Shown: positions 53,430 through 61,816, counted from the first letter of the stretch. The stretch: DNA of 64,000 nt from Asaia bogorensis (GCA_945868845.1 CAMBMS010000001.1:356720-420719), one strand, 5' to 3'. Translations and numbers: made by a program. Notes: a model not told the origin generated them from the letters alone.

Positions 53430-55758
53430 CCGGCGGCAGGCTCCCAACGTCACCGCCGATTGGCTTGCCGTCCGGCAGGGTCGGCCCCTTCACCAGTCCG
53501 TCCATCGTCAGCAGCGGCACCTTGAACGGCGTCGGGTCGATAAAGCGCTCGACCGCGTTGGTCATCATCTTGGTTAAGAGATTGTCGTAGCTGTCGACCG
53601 GTAGCGCCCCGACGAAGCACATTGAGCCGACCGACAGCACCGCGCCGCCAGACGGGGTCTCGAAGAAGGTGAGGTCCGAGCGCATCAGATCCTCGGGCTG
53701 TCCAGGCCAGAACTGGGTCAGCCGGTCCTCGTTCACCGGGCCATATTCAGGATGACCCAGCACATGCCCCTCGGCGATGACCAGCGCGTTCCGCGGCGTA
53801 CCCATACCGAAGTCGATGCGGTCGAGCTCGTGACCCACGGCGCCACCACCCATGTGGCCGCGCTCGCCGATCTGGATACCTTCGGTCAACTGGTTCTCGA
53901 TGCCTTTTCTTAAAAAGGCGACGCGAGGATCCATGATCCTGTCCGTGGTCTTGTAGGGATGGCCGTTATAGGTGCCCTGTGCGGTGAAACTCACGCCGAC
54001 CAGCTTGTGCGAGGAGCGGCCGATGCGCCGCCAGAGACCGCCATAGCTGCCGTCGAAGGCGTGGTAGCTCTCGCCGACCTCGGTCGCCCAGATACGTATG
54101 CCGCTCTCGGCGCGGCGGACTTCCATCGCCCACGGCGCTTGCGGGTGGAACACCGCCTTCCAGTAGAAGCCGTTGCCACCGAGGTAAAAGAGGCGCCCGC
54201 CCTGGTCGAGGTAGCCCTTGAGGCCGTCCAGGGTCTGGTCGGTGTGGTATTCCGGGTGCTGGCAGGTAATGACCAGCGAATAGGGCTTCAGCAGGTCCAC
54301 GCCCTCGGCATGGAGGTCATGGTCGGTGATGATGTCGTGCTCGAAGCCTTTCCGGGAGAGCCAATCGACAATGTAGCTATCGACGTTGAGCCAATAAGTA
54401 CCGGAACCAATCTCGCTGCTCTTGTCGAAGATAATGAAATGCTTGAAGCGCTTGTCGACCATCGGCCGAGCCGCCGAGGCATGGGTCACGCCGCTGCCGT
54501 CGGAGTGGTAGTTGTAGGGCGAGAGGCCGAACTCGGGATTCTCGTCCGGCTGCTGTACGAGCGCACCCCATTCCTCGGCGCGGGCGCGGTTCTGCTGGCC
54601 GTACCCCGGCCGCACGAACTGGCTGTAGACGTGATAGGTGATGGTCGGCAGCAGGATGGCGATCTTCGCCTTCTTGGCGCCGTCGGCAGGGCGGATGAAG
54701 AACGGCACGTTGTCGACGCCGGCCGCGCTCTTCAGGTGGACCGCGTACATCCCCGACGGCCAGTCCTTTGGGATCTCGATGTCCAGCGCCTTGTCCCAGC
54801 CGACATCGCCGATGTCGTCGTCGTGGAAGTGGATGGCGCCCCACTCTGCCGGAAGATGGGTCCAGCGGTGCTCCTTGCCCGACCAGTTGGCGCCGGTCAT
54901 GGCGCGGTCGGGCATGTTCTCGACCGTGCCCTTGAAGCCGTGCGGGCCGACATCAGCCAGGTCGAAGGTCGGGATGCCGATCGAGAAATCCCAGCAGGCG
55001 ACGAGGCGCGGCGACTTGTCCTCCGGTATCGCGCCCTTCTGGACGGCGAGCGCTGCGGCGCTGTCGATACCGGACCATATCGTCGGCCGCTCGATCTTAC
55101 CGTTGTAGTGAGCTGACCGCTTGGCCTGAGCACCTTCGCCAGGGAGGGCGGCGATCAGCGCCGATCCGGCTCCGAGCTTCGGCGCCGCCGGCAGCGCGAT
55201 CGAGGCCTCGCCGAAATCGTCGAAACCCGGATGCCTTTCGCGCGGCTGCTGGCCAACGGTGAGCTTCGCTCCGGTGCCGTCGATGACCACCCAGAGGTCG
55301 TACCAGGCGCGCTCCAGCAATTGCCCGCCGGCCGAGACGCTGGTGGTGCGGCCGCCCGCGACCACGGTGGCGACGGCACCGCCACGATCGATTGCGAGCA
55401 AGATCCGCGTGCCGTCGTCGCCGGTCCAGGCGAAGACGCCCTGGCGGCCCTTCTTCGGCGTGGTCGGCCAGACGGTGACGGCGAGTACAAGGCCGTTTGC
55501 CGCCGGCGTCAGGTCGAGCGAGGCAATCTGCCCCCAGGACCCGAGATGCGTGCTCTGTTCCTTGCCGGGATACGATCCGTCGGTCGGGTGGGGCATCGGG
55601 ATCTCGCGATAGCCCGGGCCCTTCGGGTTGGGATCGCCGCAAAGGATGCGGGCGATGCGGGTTTCGAACGGCGCATCCTTGGCGCTGCCGACCCTAAGGG
55701 TGACGGTTCCACCCTGTTTGACGCTCCAGCGATCGACATAGCCCAGCAACGGATACAC
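53413..55758 (-). CDS. dmfA2: N,N-dimethylformamidase large (beta) subunit family protein
   Basis: 781 residues from a GTG start (55756-55758; G-rich CTGGGGGG upstream). The C-terminal half has the DMFase blocks QFVRPGYGQQNRARAEEWG, GLSPYNYHSDGSG and ITCQHPEYHTDQTLDGL. His501-Pro-Glu503 corresponds to the His-X-Glu iron ligands described for Paracoccus DMFase (with a Tyr, probably Tyr415 or Tyr417 here). The N-terminal half is a lectin-like/concanavalin-type domain. The enzyme would hydrolyse DMF or a related formamide to formate and amine. No small subunit gene adjoins; an IS relic lies upstream instead. Symbol by similarity only. Confidence 0.85.
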   Translation of the reverse strand: MYPLLGYVDRWSVKQGGTVTLRVGSAKDAPFETRIARILCGDPNPKGPGYREIPMPHPTDGSYPGKEQSTHLGSWGQIASLDLTPAANGLVLAVTVWPTTPKKGRQGVFAWTGDDGTRILLAIDRGGAVATVVAGGRTTSVSAGGQLLERAWYDLWVVIDGTGAKLTVGQQPRERHPGFDDFGEASIALPAAPKLGAGSALIAALPGEGAQAKRSAHYNGKIERPTIWSGIDSAAALAVQKGAIPEDKSPRLVACWDFSIGIPTFDLADVGPHGFKGTVENMPDRAMTGANWSGKEHRWTHLPAEWGAIHFHDDDIGDVGWDKALDIEIPKDWPSGMYAVHLKSAAGVDNVPFFIRPADGAKKAKIAILLPTITYHVYSQFVRPGYGQQNRARAEEWGALVQQPDENPEFGLSPYNYHSDGSGVTHASAARPMVDKRFKHFIIFDKSSEIGSGTYWLNVDSYIVDWLSRKGFEHDIITDHDLHAEGVDLLKPYSLVITCQHPEYHTDQTLDGLKGYLDQGGRLFYLGGNGFYWKAVFHPQAPWAMEVRRAESGIRIWATEVGESYHAFDGSYGGLWRRIGRSSHKLVGVSFTAQGTYNGHPYKTTDRIMDPRVAFLRKGIENQLTEGIQIGERGHMGGGAVGHELDRIDFGMGTPRNALVIAEGHVLGHPEYGPVNEDRLTQFWPGQPEDLMRSDLTFFETPSGGAVLSVGSMCFVGALPVDSYDNLLTKMMTNAVERFIDPTPFKVPLLTMDGLVKGPTLPDGKPIGGDVGSLPPVTSFR

Positions 55759-55824
55759 GGCGCGCCCCCCAGGATGGAATGCTTATACCCAACAGCAGAA
55801 GCACCGACGCTGGAAAAATCAAGG

Positions 55825-56163
55825 TCAGAGGCCAGCAACGAAACCCTCCAACTTGATCGCGTTCTTGCCTTCTTTGATCCATTGCTCGCACGTCTCGCAC
55901 TTGTTGTAGAAGACAACGACCCGCTCGGACCAGTGCGACAGGTTGGTAACGATAAAGCCGACCCTGGGATAAAGCTCGCGGGGGTACCACTCGACCTTGG
56001 AGACGACGCGGCGTGCCATGGCCCAGGTTGCCGCCTGATAGCTAAAGCTGGCGTAGAAGCGCCGGACCGTGAGCCGCGGGTAGCCGGATCGTGTACTTGT
56101 TACCTCCGGTCGCTAGGAACTCATACATCGCGGGGTTGGCAAAGGCGGCATCCCCGCACGGCA
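55825..56163 (-). pseudogene. IS1380-family transposase relic, middle part
   Basis: Minus-strand frames give GDAAFANPAMYEFLATGGNK, YTIRLPA and, after a frameshift, RRFYASFSYQAATW, RRVVSKVEWYPRELYPRVGF, IVTNL and EQWIKEGKNAI. This is the conserved central-to-late part of IS1380-family transposases (RGDAAFANPxxYEFLE... ELYPRVGFIVTNL ... WIKEGKNA). It ends in unrelated EGFVAGL, so the C-terminus is missing. Confidence 0.8.
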
Positions 56164-56193
56164 TCGCCCCGGCCCGAGCCGCTACCTGGCGCC

Positions 56194-56895
56194 TTACCAA
56201 ACCTCGCCATGCGGTCGGATCTCAACATTAAAAGACCATGCCGAACGATCCTGATGGGCGATGTGCCAGACTTCGTCGGCGATCGATGCCGGCTTGATAA
56301 AGAATCCATCGGGCTTGTCGGCGAAGCGTTCGCGCGTCCAGGCGATGTCGATCACAGCATCGATCACGATATAGGCGACATGGACACCCTTGGGACCGAG
56401 GTCGCGCGCCATCGCTTCGGCGAGGATTCGCTGCGCCGCCTTGGTCGGAGCGAAGCCGGTGTAGCGCGGCCGGCCTCGCAGAGCCGAGGTGTTGCCGGTA
56501 CAGATGATAGCACCCTTGCCGGCCGCAATCATCGCCGGAGCGACCCGGCGCGCGAGGTGAAGCAGCCCCATCGTGTTAGTTTGGAACGCGCGGTTCATAT
56601 GCGCGGGATCGATATCAAGGAAGTTGCCGAACACACCCCTGACGGCGTTGTGGATCAGTACGTCGGGCGCCCCGAGCGTGGCTTCCACGTCCGTGATTGC
56701 GGCCTCAATGCGGACGGAATCCGCGACGTCGCACGGGAAAGCCTTCGCATTGGGAATTTCAGCCTCCAGCGCGGCGAGCCGCTCGACGTTGCGCGCCAGC
56801 ATGGCGACGCGATAACCGCCTGATGCGAAGCGGCGCACGAGAGCGCTTCCCGTTCCAGGACCGACGCCGGTAACGACACACACCGGTAGCGACAT
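56194..56895 (-). CDS. SDR-fold oxidoreductase lacking the canonical catalytic Tyr
   Basis: 233 residues. Cofactor loop VTGVGPGTGSALVRRFA (8-24), IHNAVRGVFG in place of NNAG, and a C-terminal IDAVIDIAWTRERF. At the active site the sequence is TSALRGRPRYTGFAPTKAAQ: the residue four before Lys152 is Phe148, so the YxxxK tyrosine is replaced; Tyr145 is nearby. It may be a pseudo-enzyme or use a different acid. It is flanked by IS1380 relics on both sides. Confidence 0.82.
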   Translation of the reverse strand: MSLPVCVVTGVGPGTGSALVRRFASGGYRVAMLARNVERLAALEAEIPNAKAFPCDVADSVRIEAAITDVEATLGAPDVLIHNAVRGVFGNFLDIDPAHMNRAFQTNTMGLLHLARRVAPAMIAAGKGAIICTGNTSALRGRPRYTGFAPTKAAQRILAEAMARDLGPKGVHVAYIVIDAVIDIAWTRERFADKPDGFFIKPASIADEVWHIAHQDRSAWSFNVEIRPHGEVW

Positions 56896-57017
56896 GGGTT
56901 CACTCCTGTTTCGAGGCCAACGCGAACACGCCAGGAAAATATAGCGTTTCTGGCGCCGCAGTGACCTGCCCCTGAACTTTCATCCAGCGTCAATTAGAGC
57001 CTCAGTGAATTTTACGC

Positions 57018-57260
57018 CGTTCGGCGCGGGTGGGGCAACATGCGATCGGTATTCACGATCGAGTAGGCCCGCCGTTCCGATAGGCCTATCACGACTATCG
57101 GACGCGTGACACCATCTCGCTTGGCGTTCTGCTCCTCAAGCTGCCGTAGCCGTTTAACCTCGGAGACGTCCATGCCCCCATACTTGGTCTTCAAGTTATC
57201 CACCGTGGCTTCCGAAACACTGTGTCTGCGTTGTGGACGATCTTGGCGCCGATCTTCACC
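57018..57260 (-). pseudogene. IS3-family transposase relic (OrfA end fused to start of OrfB)
   Basis: The frame reads HSVSEATVDNLKTKYGGMDV, SEVKRLRQLEEQNAK, then PIVVIGLSERRAYSIVNTD. SExTxxxWKxKYGGMxxxxxxRLxxLExEN is the OrfA leucine-zipper end and GLSxRRACxxVxxxR is the OrfB start; the middle is deleted. It overlaps the tail of an IS1380 relic. Confidence 0.7.
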
Positions 57261-57442
57261 AGCCGTTCCCACCGCGTGGTCAGCGGCCAATGCTTCACCT
57301 CCTCCGACAACGCTAGGGTGCGTAGGAAGTTGGCGAGGTTGAAGGCTAGCGCGTGCAGTTGGCAGCGCATCGCATTGGCGGCAAAGCGCCGGCAGGACGC
57401 CCGGTTTCGGGTGACGGTGATTTTTTCTTCCTTGATGTATCA
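57198..57442 (-). pseudogene. IS1380-family transposase relic, C-terminal part
   Basis: The frame reads RASCRRFAANAMRCQLHALA, FNLANFLRTLALSEEVKHWP and TTRWERLVKIGAKIVHNAD, then TGA. This is the C-terminal domain of the IS1380 family, the part missing from the relic at 55825-56163. Because the C-terminal piece lies upstream of the middle piece, they cannot be one colinear gene. Confidence 0.75.
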
Positions 57443-57769
57443 ACCTGGGACATATTTCAGCGTTACTGACGGGACGCAGGCGCGAGACGTGTTCGTCACC
57501 CAAATCCGCTATCTCATTCAGTTACGATAAATGCATTGGACGAGAGGTTACATCCGTAAAGCGTGTATACCCGTTTAATCTTCTATCCGTTCTATTTAGG
57601 GATAGGAGGGCTTTGAAATGGAACGCGCATCTATAGCTACGGCGGCACGACCACGTGATGCGAACCCAGAGCCGGCGTGTACCCGGCTGGGCGCTCTGGA
57701 CTTGGCGACGGAACTAGGCAATGTCGCCCGCGCGGCTTGGACGGTGCCAGGTCGCCCCATGGCCGCCTA

Positions 57770-57871
57770 CGCCAGCCTCGTTGCCGGGCGCTCCGGCGGC
57801 TACTTCAGATGTGGTGCTAAAATCAAGAATGCACTAACTTTCCGACCGGTTTACTCAGCGGGGGCAGGCCA
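57770..57871 (-). repeat. IS3-type terminal region, copy 1 (tip at 57871)
   Basis: About 102 bp nearly identical to 60550-60651 and, inverted, to 61676-61777. Reading inward from 57871 it starts TGGCCTGCCCCCGCTGAG, then AAAGTTAGTGCATTC and GCGCCCGGCAACGAGG. The TG start and the C-run resemble IS2/IS3-family ends. The tip abuts a truncated ABC ATPase gene. Confidence 0.75.
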
Positions 57872-57874
57872 GTA

Positions 57875-58018
57875 ATGCGCCAACTCTCCGAGATGGCCGC
57901 GCCCGACGAAATCTATTTCACTGACCGCGGCGTGATCTTAGAGCAAGGACCGCCCGCGGCCTTCTTCTCCGAGGCGAGGGATCCGCGCACGCGCGCCTTC
58001 CTGAGTCAGATCCTCTGA
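57875..58018 (+). pseudogene. C-terminal tail of a polar amino-acid ABC transporter ATPase
   Basis: The frame reads APDEIYFTDRGVILEQGPPA, AFFSEARDPRTRAFLSQIL and TGA, the characteristic end of GlnQ/HisP-type ATPases (F.D.G.I.E.GpP..fF..p...Rt..FL..iL). Everything upstream, including Walker A and B, is lost at the IS tip (57871). It lies 14 bp before dgdA, so an amino-acid uptake gene once preceded that aminotransferase. Confidence 0.75.
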
Positions 58019-58032
58019 CAGCGAGAAAAGCT

Positions 58033-59331
58033 ATGGCAGCCCCAGCCGACCAGGAATTATGGCAGAAGGCCGAGCGCCACCTCGTGCGCTACGGCCATTA
58101 CTTCCAGCCCGCGATCATCGCAAAGGCGCAGGGCGCCTTCATGACGACGACCGACGGCCGCCGCCTGCTCGACTTTGCGTCGGGTCAGATGAGCACGATC
58201 CTGGGCCACAGCCATCCGGAGATCACCGCAGTCATCCGCGAGCAGGCGGGCGAGCTGATCCATCTCTACAGCCAACTGCTGTCGCGCCCGGTGATTGATC
58301 TGGCCGAGAAGCTCGCCGGCATCGCGCCGGGGGCGCTGGAGCGGGTCCTTTTGCTGTCGACCGGCGGCGAGTCGAACGAGGCGGCGCTACGCATGGCCAA
58401 GACAGCGACCGGCGGCTACGAGGTGCTAGCGCTGTCGCGTTCCTGGCACGGCGTGACCCAGGGTGCGGCTTCGGCGACGTATAACAGCGGCCGGCACGGA
58501 CACGGGCCGGCGACGCCCGGATCCTTCGTCCTGCCGGCGCCTACGCCCTACCGGCCACGCTTCCTCAAGGGCGAGGGCTACGATTGGGAAGCCGAGCTGG
58601 ACTACGGCTTTGAACTCTACGACCGCCAGTCGACGGGCGCTCCGGCGGCCATCATCCTCGAATCAATCCTGTCATCGGGCGGCGTGATCGTACCGCCGCC
58701 GGGCTATCTCAAGGCGGCCGCCGAGCGCGCGCGCAAGCGCGGCATGCTGGTGATCGTCGACGAAGCGCAGACCGGACTGGGGCGCACCGGCCGGCTGTTC
58801 GACTGCACCTATGACGGCCTGGTCCCGGATTTCGTGACCTTGTCAAAGACGCTAGGCGCGGGGCTGGCGCTCTCCGCCGTGATCACCACCGCGGAGATCG
58901 AACAGCGTTGCTTCGAGCGTAAATTTCACTTCTACACGACACATGCCTCGGACCCGCTACCAGCCGCGGTCGGCCTAAAGGTGATCGAGATCATCCTGCG
59001 CGACCGCCTCGCCGAGCGCGCGCTGACCGCGGGCACCCGCCTGAAGCAGGGCTTCGAGGCGATCATGCAGCGCTACGAGGCGGTCGGCGACATCCGTGGC
59101 CGAGGCCTGCTGATGGGTATCGAGTTGGTGAAGGACCGGCGTAGCAAGGATCCGGCACCCGAGCTGGCGCAGCGGGTCATGGCGCGGTGCCTCGAACTCG
59201 GCCTGTCCACCAGCATCATCCGCGGCTATTGGGGCGTGTTCCGCATCGCCCCGCCGATCACCATAACCAACGGAGAGATCGATCTCGGTCTCTCGATCTT
59301 CGAGCAGGCTTTGGGCGAAAGCCTGCGCTAA
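58033..59331 (+). CDS. dgdA: 2,2-dialkylglycine decarboxylase (PLP, class III aminotransferase)
   Basis: 432 residues, one shorter than the Burkholderia enzyme. The whole length follows DgdA: LDFASGQMSTILGHSHPEI, LLLSTGGESNEAALRMAK, LSRSWHGVTQGAASATY, VIVDEAQTGLGRTGRLF, and TLSKTLGAG with the PLP lysine at exactly residue 272, as in the well-studied DGD. It decarboxylates 2,2-dialkylglycines such as 2-aminoisobutyrate and transaminates pyruvate. The adjoining ABC ATPase relic fits an uptake system. It is cut off from any DgdR-type regulator. Confidence 0.88.
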   Translation: MAAPADQELWQKAERHLVRYGHYFQPAIIAKAQGAFMTTTDGRRLLDFASGQMSTILGHSHPEITAVIREQAGELIHLYSQLLSRPVIDLAEKLAGIAPGALERVLLLSTGGESNEAALRMAKTATGGYEVLALSRSWHGVTQGAASATYNSGRHGHGPATPGSFVLPAPTPYRPRFLKGEGYDWEAELDYGFELYDRQSTGAPAAIILESILSSGGVIVPPPGYLKAAAERARKRGMLVIVDEAQTGLGRTGRLFDCTYDGLVPDFVTLSKTLGAGLALSAVITTAEIEQRCFERKFHFYTTHASDPLPAAVGLKVIEIILRDRLAERALTAGTRLKQGFEAIMQRYEAVGDIRGRGLLMGIELVKDRRSKDPAPELAQRVMARCLELGLSTSIIRGYWGVFRIAPPITITNGEIDLGLSIFEQALGESLR

Positions 59332-59342
59332 CCGCACTCGCG

Positions 59343-59468
59343 CACCATCACGCCGCTTCGAGGCCGGATGCGTGTGCGCCGCAGCCCGGACTGCGCTGGG
59401 CCGACCTGCTGCGCCGCGTCGAGGAAATCGACATGCACACCTGCTCGGATTGCAGCTCGTCACGCAGC
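59343..59468 (+). pseudogene. IS91-family transposase C-terminal fragment
   Basis: The frame reads APQPGLRWADLLRRVEEIDM then HTCSDC. GLRWADLLRRVFxIDxxxCPxC is the conserved C-terminal zinc-finger region of IS91 transposases; here Phe is Glu and the second Cys pair is lost. It begins 12 bp after the dgdA stop. Confidence 0.65.
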
Positions 59469-59667
59469 CCATCAAAACTCGCAAATTCCTCAAGGACCCG
59501 CCAAAATTCGGGTTTGGGCGCAAGGCACATGACGCGAAAGGTCTTCAGGAACGGCACCTCGAGCTTACTGACTCAAGAGAGGCAACGCCGTCTGGAAAAT
59601 TTCAACAGAGGCCGGGATAGCCTCTACATGGTAGGGTGCGCTCCAGCCTCTTTTAGGACATCGCCTG
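59469..59667. other. noncoding remainder between IS91 relic and phosphatase
   Basis: About 200 bp with no recognised gene. A minus-strand frame (LAPKPEFWRVLEEFASFDGL) looks protein-like but I cannot assign it. It should contain the promoter of the downstream phosphatase gene. Confidence 0.35.
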
Positions 59668-60507
59668 ATGGACCGGATCGCTCCGCATTTCACTGTAGGC
59701 CCTTGGGTCACGGCGGCGACCCAAACTGCTGGTGAAGCCCTGTTCGTGATAGGCGATGTCCACGGATGCACGATGCTCCTAAAAACCATGCTGGATGCTG
59801 TGGCGGGCCTCGGTGCGGAGGTTACGGCGCCTGCTAGGCTCGTCTTTCTTGGCGACATGGTTGATCGCGGTCCTGACAGCATCGGCACCTTGCGCCTTTG
59901 GGCGCGGGTAGAGCCGGCGCCAGGGATAGCGTGCGTCAGCCGACTGATGGGCAACCATGAACAGCTTCTGCTAATTGCGAACGGTGACGGCCCGGAGTCC
60001 GATGAGGCTTGCGGCATCTGGCTGTCTGGCAACGGCGACACGACGCTTGCGGAAATGCGTGCCGCGGTGGACGGCCAGCATGCCATGCCCGGTGCCAGAC
60101 TTCTGGACGCCGCATTGGGGCCTGATGTCGTCGCACGTCTTGGGCAACTTCAAACGCACCTTCAAATCGGGAATCTGGTGCTGGTGCATGGTGGTGTCGA
60201 TCCGATGCAGCCGCTGACAGACTTCCTCGCCCTGCCGTGGCAAACTCTTTCAGCCCGGCCCCGGCACTGGGCCTGGATCACGCGCGGCTTCCTTGACTGG
60301 CACGGCGGCTTCGATGGACAGATCATCGTACACGGGCATACGCCACCTGCGAAACAACGCCCATTTACAGGCCTCGACGATCCGCACGTGCTCTCTGAAG
60401 ACAGGCTCAATCTCGATGGCGGGAGCGCTATCACCGGCATCGTTGCCGGCGCACAGATCGAAACCGGACGTTATCGAATCCTGCGCGCCAGCACGGGCCT
60501 GGTTTGA
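59668..60507 (+). CDS. metallophosphoesterase, PPP-type Ser/Thr phosphatase-like
   Basis: 279 residues. All PPP signatures are present: GDVHG (29-33), GDMVDRG (62-68) and GNHE (95-98), with further His in VLVHGGVDP and IVHGHTPP as metal ligands. Such bacterial proteins (PrpA-like, or ApaH-related) dephosphorylate proteins or nucleotides with two metals. It is a lone gene between an IS91 relic and the second IS3-type end. Confidence 0.88.
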   Translation: MDRIAPHFTVGPWVTAATQTAGEALFVIGDVHGCTMLLKTMLDAVAGLGAEVTAPARLVFLGDMVDRGPDSIGTLRLWARVEPAPGIACVSRLMGNHEQLLLIANGDGPESDEACGIWLSGNGDTTLAEMRAAVDGQHAMPGARLLDAALGPDVVARLGQLQTHLQIGNLVLVHGGVDPMQPLTDFLALPWQTLSARPRHWAWITRGFLDWHGGFDGQIIVHGHTPPAKQRPFTGLDDPHVLSEDRLNLDGGSAITGIVAGAQIETGRYRILRASTGLV

Positions 60508-60549
60508 TCGAAATGGTGGTCAGCTCGATCCTTGTTCCCCGGCCTCCTG

Positions 60550-60651
60550 CGCCAGCCTCGTTACCGGGCGCTCCGCTGGCCACATCAAACATGGTGCCAA
60601 AGCACAGAATGAACTAACTTTCCAACCAGACCACTCAACGGGGGCAAGCCA
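60550..60651 (-). repeat. IS3-type terminal region, copy 2 (tip at 60651)
   Basis: Reading inward from 60651: TGGCTTGCCCCCGTTGAG, AAAGTTAGTTCATTC, TTGGCACCATGTTTGATGTG, GCGCCCGGTAACGAGG. It matches copy 1 over its entire length and copy 3 in inverted orientation. The tip touches the ATG of the PhyH gene at 60652. Confidence 0.78.
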
Positions 60652-61674
60652 ATGATCGGACCCTTTCTCGACTCAACCGCGATCTTGATGGATGGCGAGG
60701 CGCTCGGGGCTCGCATGGAGCGCGACGGCTATCTGTTCATTCGAGGGCTATTGCCGCGCGATGAAGTACTGGCCGTGCGCCGTCAGTTTCTCGAACTCGC
60801 CGATCGCGCCGGTTGGATTTGTCGCAAACATCCGCTCGAGGACGGAATTGCCGACCAGGCTGAGGCGTGTAAGGACCCCGAGCCTGGCTACATCCAGCAT
60901 TTCCGTCCGATGTGGAAGCTCGAGGCACTGCACCGGATCAAGCATCACCGGAATATCGTTGGATTGTACGAGCGCATGTTTGCAGAGCCTGTACTCGTCC
61001 ATCCGATGTTCGTGGCGCGCAACATTTTTCCGCAGAACGCCAGCTTCGATTTCACGACAGGATCGCATCAGGACCGCATCCATATTGGTGGCGGCCAGAG
61101 CTACGCGACATGGATACCACTCGGTGACTGTCCGAAGGCTAAGGGCGGTCTGACGATCGCTGCCGGCTCGCATAAGCGCGGTGTGCTTGATTTTGCGCTC
61201 GCCGCGACGGCGGGTGGGCTAGAGATCGTCGATTCGCTTGACGGTATGTGGGTTGCATCGGACTTCCAGGTTGGCGACGTTGTCCTCTTTGCCGACACGA
61301 CGGTGCATAAAGCTCTCCCCAATCGCAGCAGAGAGCTGCGCCAGTCTCTAGATGCGCGCTATCAGCGGCTGTCCGATCCGATCGCAAAATTGAATGTCGA
61401 GACTTATGGGAACTTGTTCAGCTGGGATGAGGTCTATGCCGATTGGAAGGCGGACGACTTGAAATATTATTGGACCAAGCAGGGGGCAAGAATTGTGCCC
61501 TATGATCGACAATACTACGATAAGCGCGACACCCTTGCTTTTGAACTTGCAGAGAAGGGCGACAGAATTTCCCGTGATACGCTTCTGCGGATTGTGCAGC
61601 GCGACGACGATACAGCTAAGCGGAATCGCGCGGCGACACTCCTCATGGATCTCGACGCCCGGCCGATGAGCTGA
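60652..61674 (+). CDS. phytanoyl-CoA dioxygenase (PhyH) family protein
   Basis: 340 residues. The Fe(II) triad is visible as His139-Gln-Asp141 in GSHQDRIHIGG and His219 in DTTVHKALPNRSR, with Arg226 for 2-oxoglutarate. N-terminal MERDGYLFIRGLLPRDEV is typical. The ATG follows the tip of an IS3-type end without any gap and the TGA (61672-61674) is one base from another tip (61676), so the gene is bounded by inverted IS ends. The only ribosome-site candidate is the GGGGGCAAG of the IS end itself. Family members hydroxylate small organic acids or alkyl compounds. Confidence 0.85.
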   Translation: MIGPFLDSTAILMDGEALGARMERDGYLFIRGLLPRDEVLAVRRQFLELADRAGWICRKHPLEDGIADQAEACKDPEPGYIQHFRPMWKLEALHRIKHHRNIVGLYERMFAEPVLVHPMFVARNIFPQNASFDFTTGSHQDRIHIGGGQSYATWIPLGDCPKAKGGLTIAAGSHKRGVLDFALAATAGGLEIVDSLDGMWVASDFQVGDVVLFADTTVHKALPNRSRELRQSLDARYQRLSDPIAKLNVETYGNLFSWDEVYADWKADDLKYYWTKQGARIVPYDRQYYDKRDTLAFELAEKGDRISRDTLLRIVQRDDDTAKRNRAATLLMDLDARPMS

Positions 61675-61675
61675 G

Positions 61676-61777
61676 TGGCCTGCCCCCGATGAGTGGTCCG
61701 ATTAGGCAGTTAGTTCATTCTTGGTTTTGGTACCATAGTTTGTGTGGCCGCCAGAGTGCCCGGTAACGAAGCGAACG
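61676..61777 (+). repeat. IS3-type terminal region, copy 3 (tip at 61676, inverted)
   Basis: Reading right from 61676: TGGCCTGCCCCCGATGAG, GCAGTTAGTTCATTC, TTTTGGTACCATAGTTTG, TGCCCGGTAACGAAG. Inverted relative to copies 1 and 2. No transposase gene follows; an SDR gene ends at 61817 on the opposite strand. Confidence 0.75.
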
Positions 61778-61816
61778 GACGGCAGCCACCTAGCCACTTC
61801 GAACGTCATGGCCAGC

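Noticed and set aside
57618..57875. A plus-strand frame of 85 codons just before the ABC ATPase tail.
   Set aside because: Its second half is the IS3-type terminal repeat, also present at two other loci; there is no domain, and the repeat explains the open frame.
59348..59557. Minus-strand frame LAPKPEFWRVLEEFASFDGL.
   Set aside because: Protein-like composition but no homology I can name and it overlaps the IS91 relic; left unannotated.
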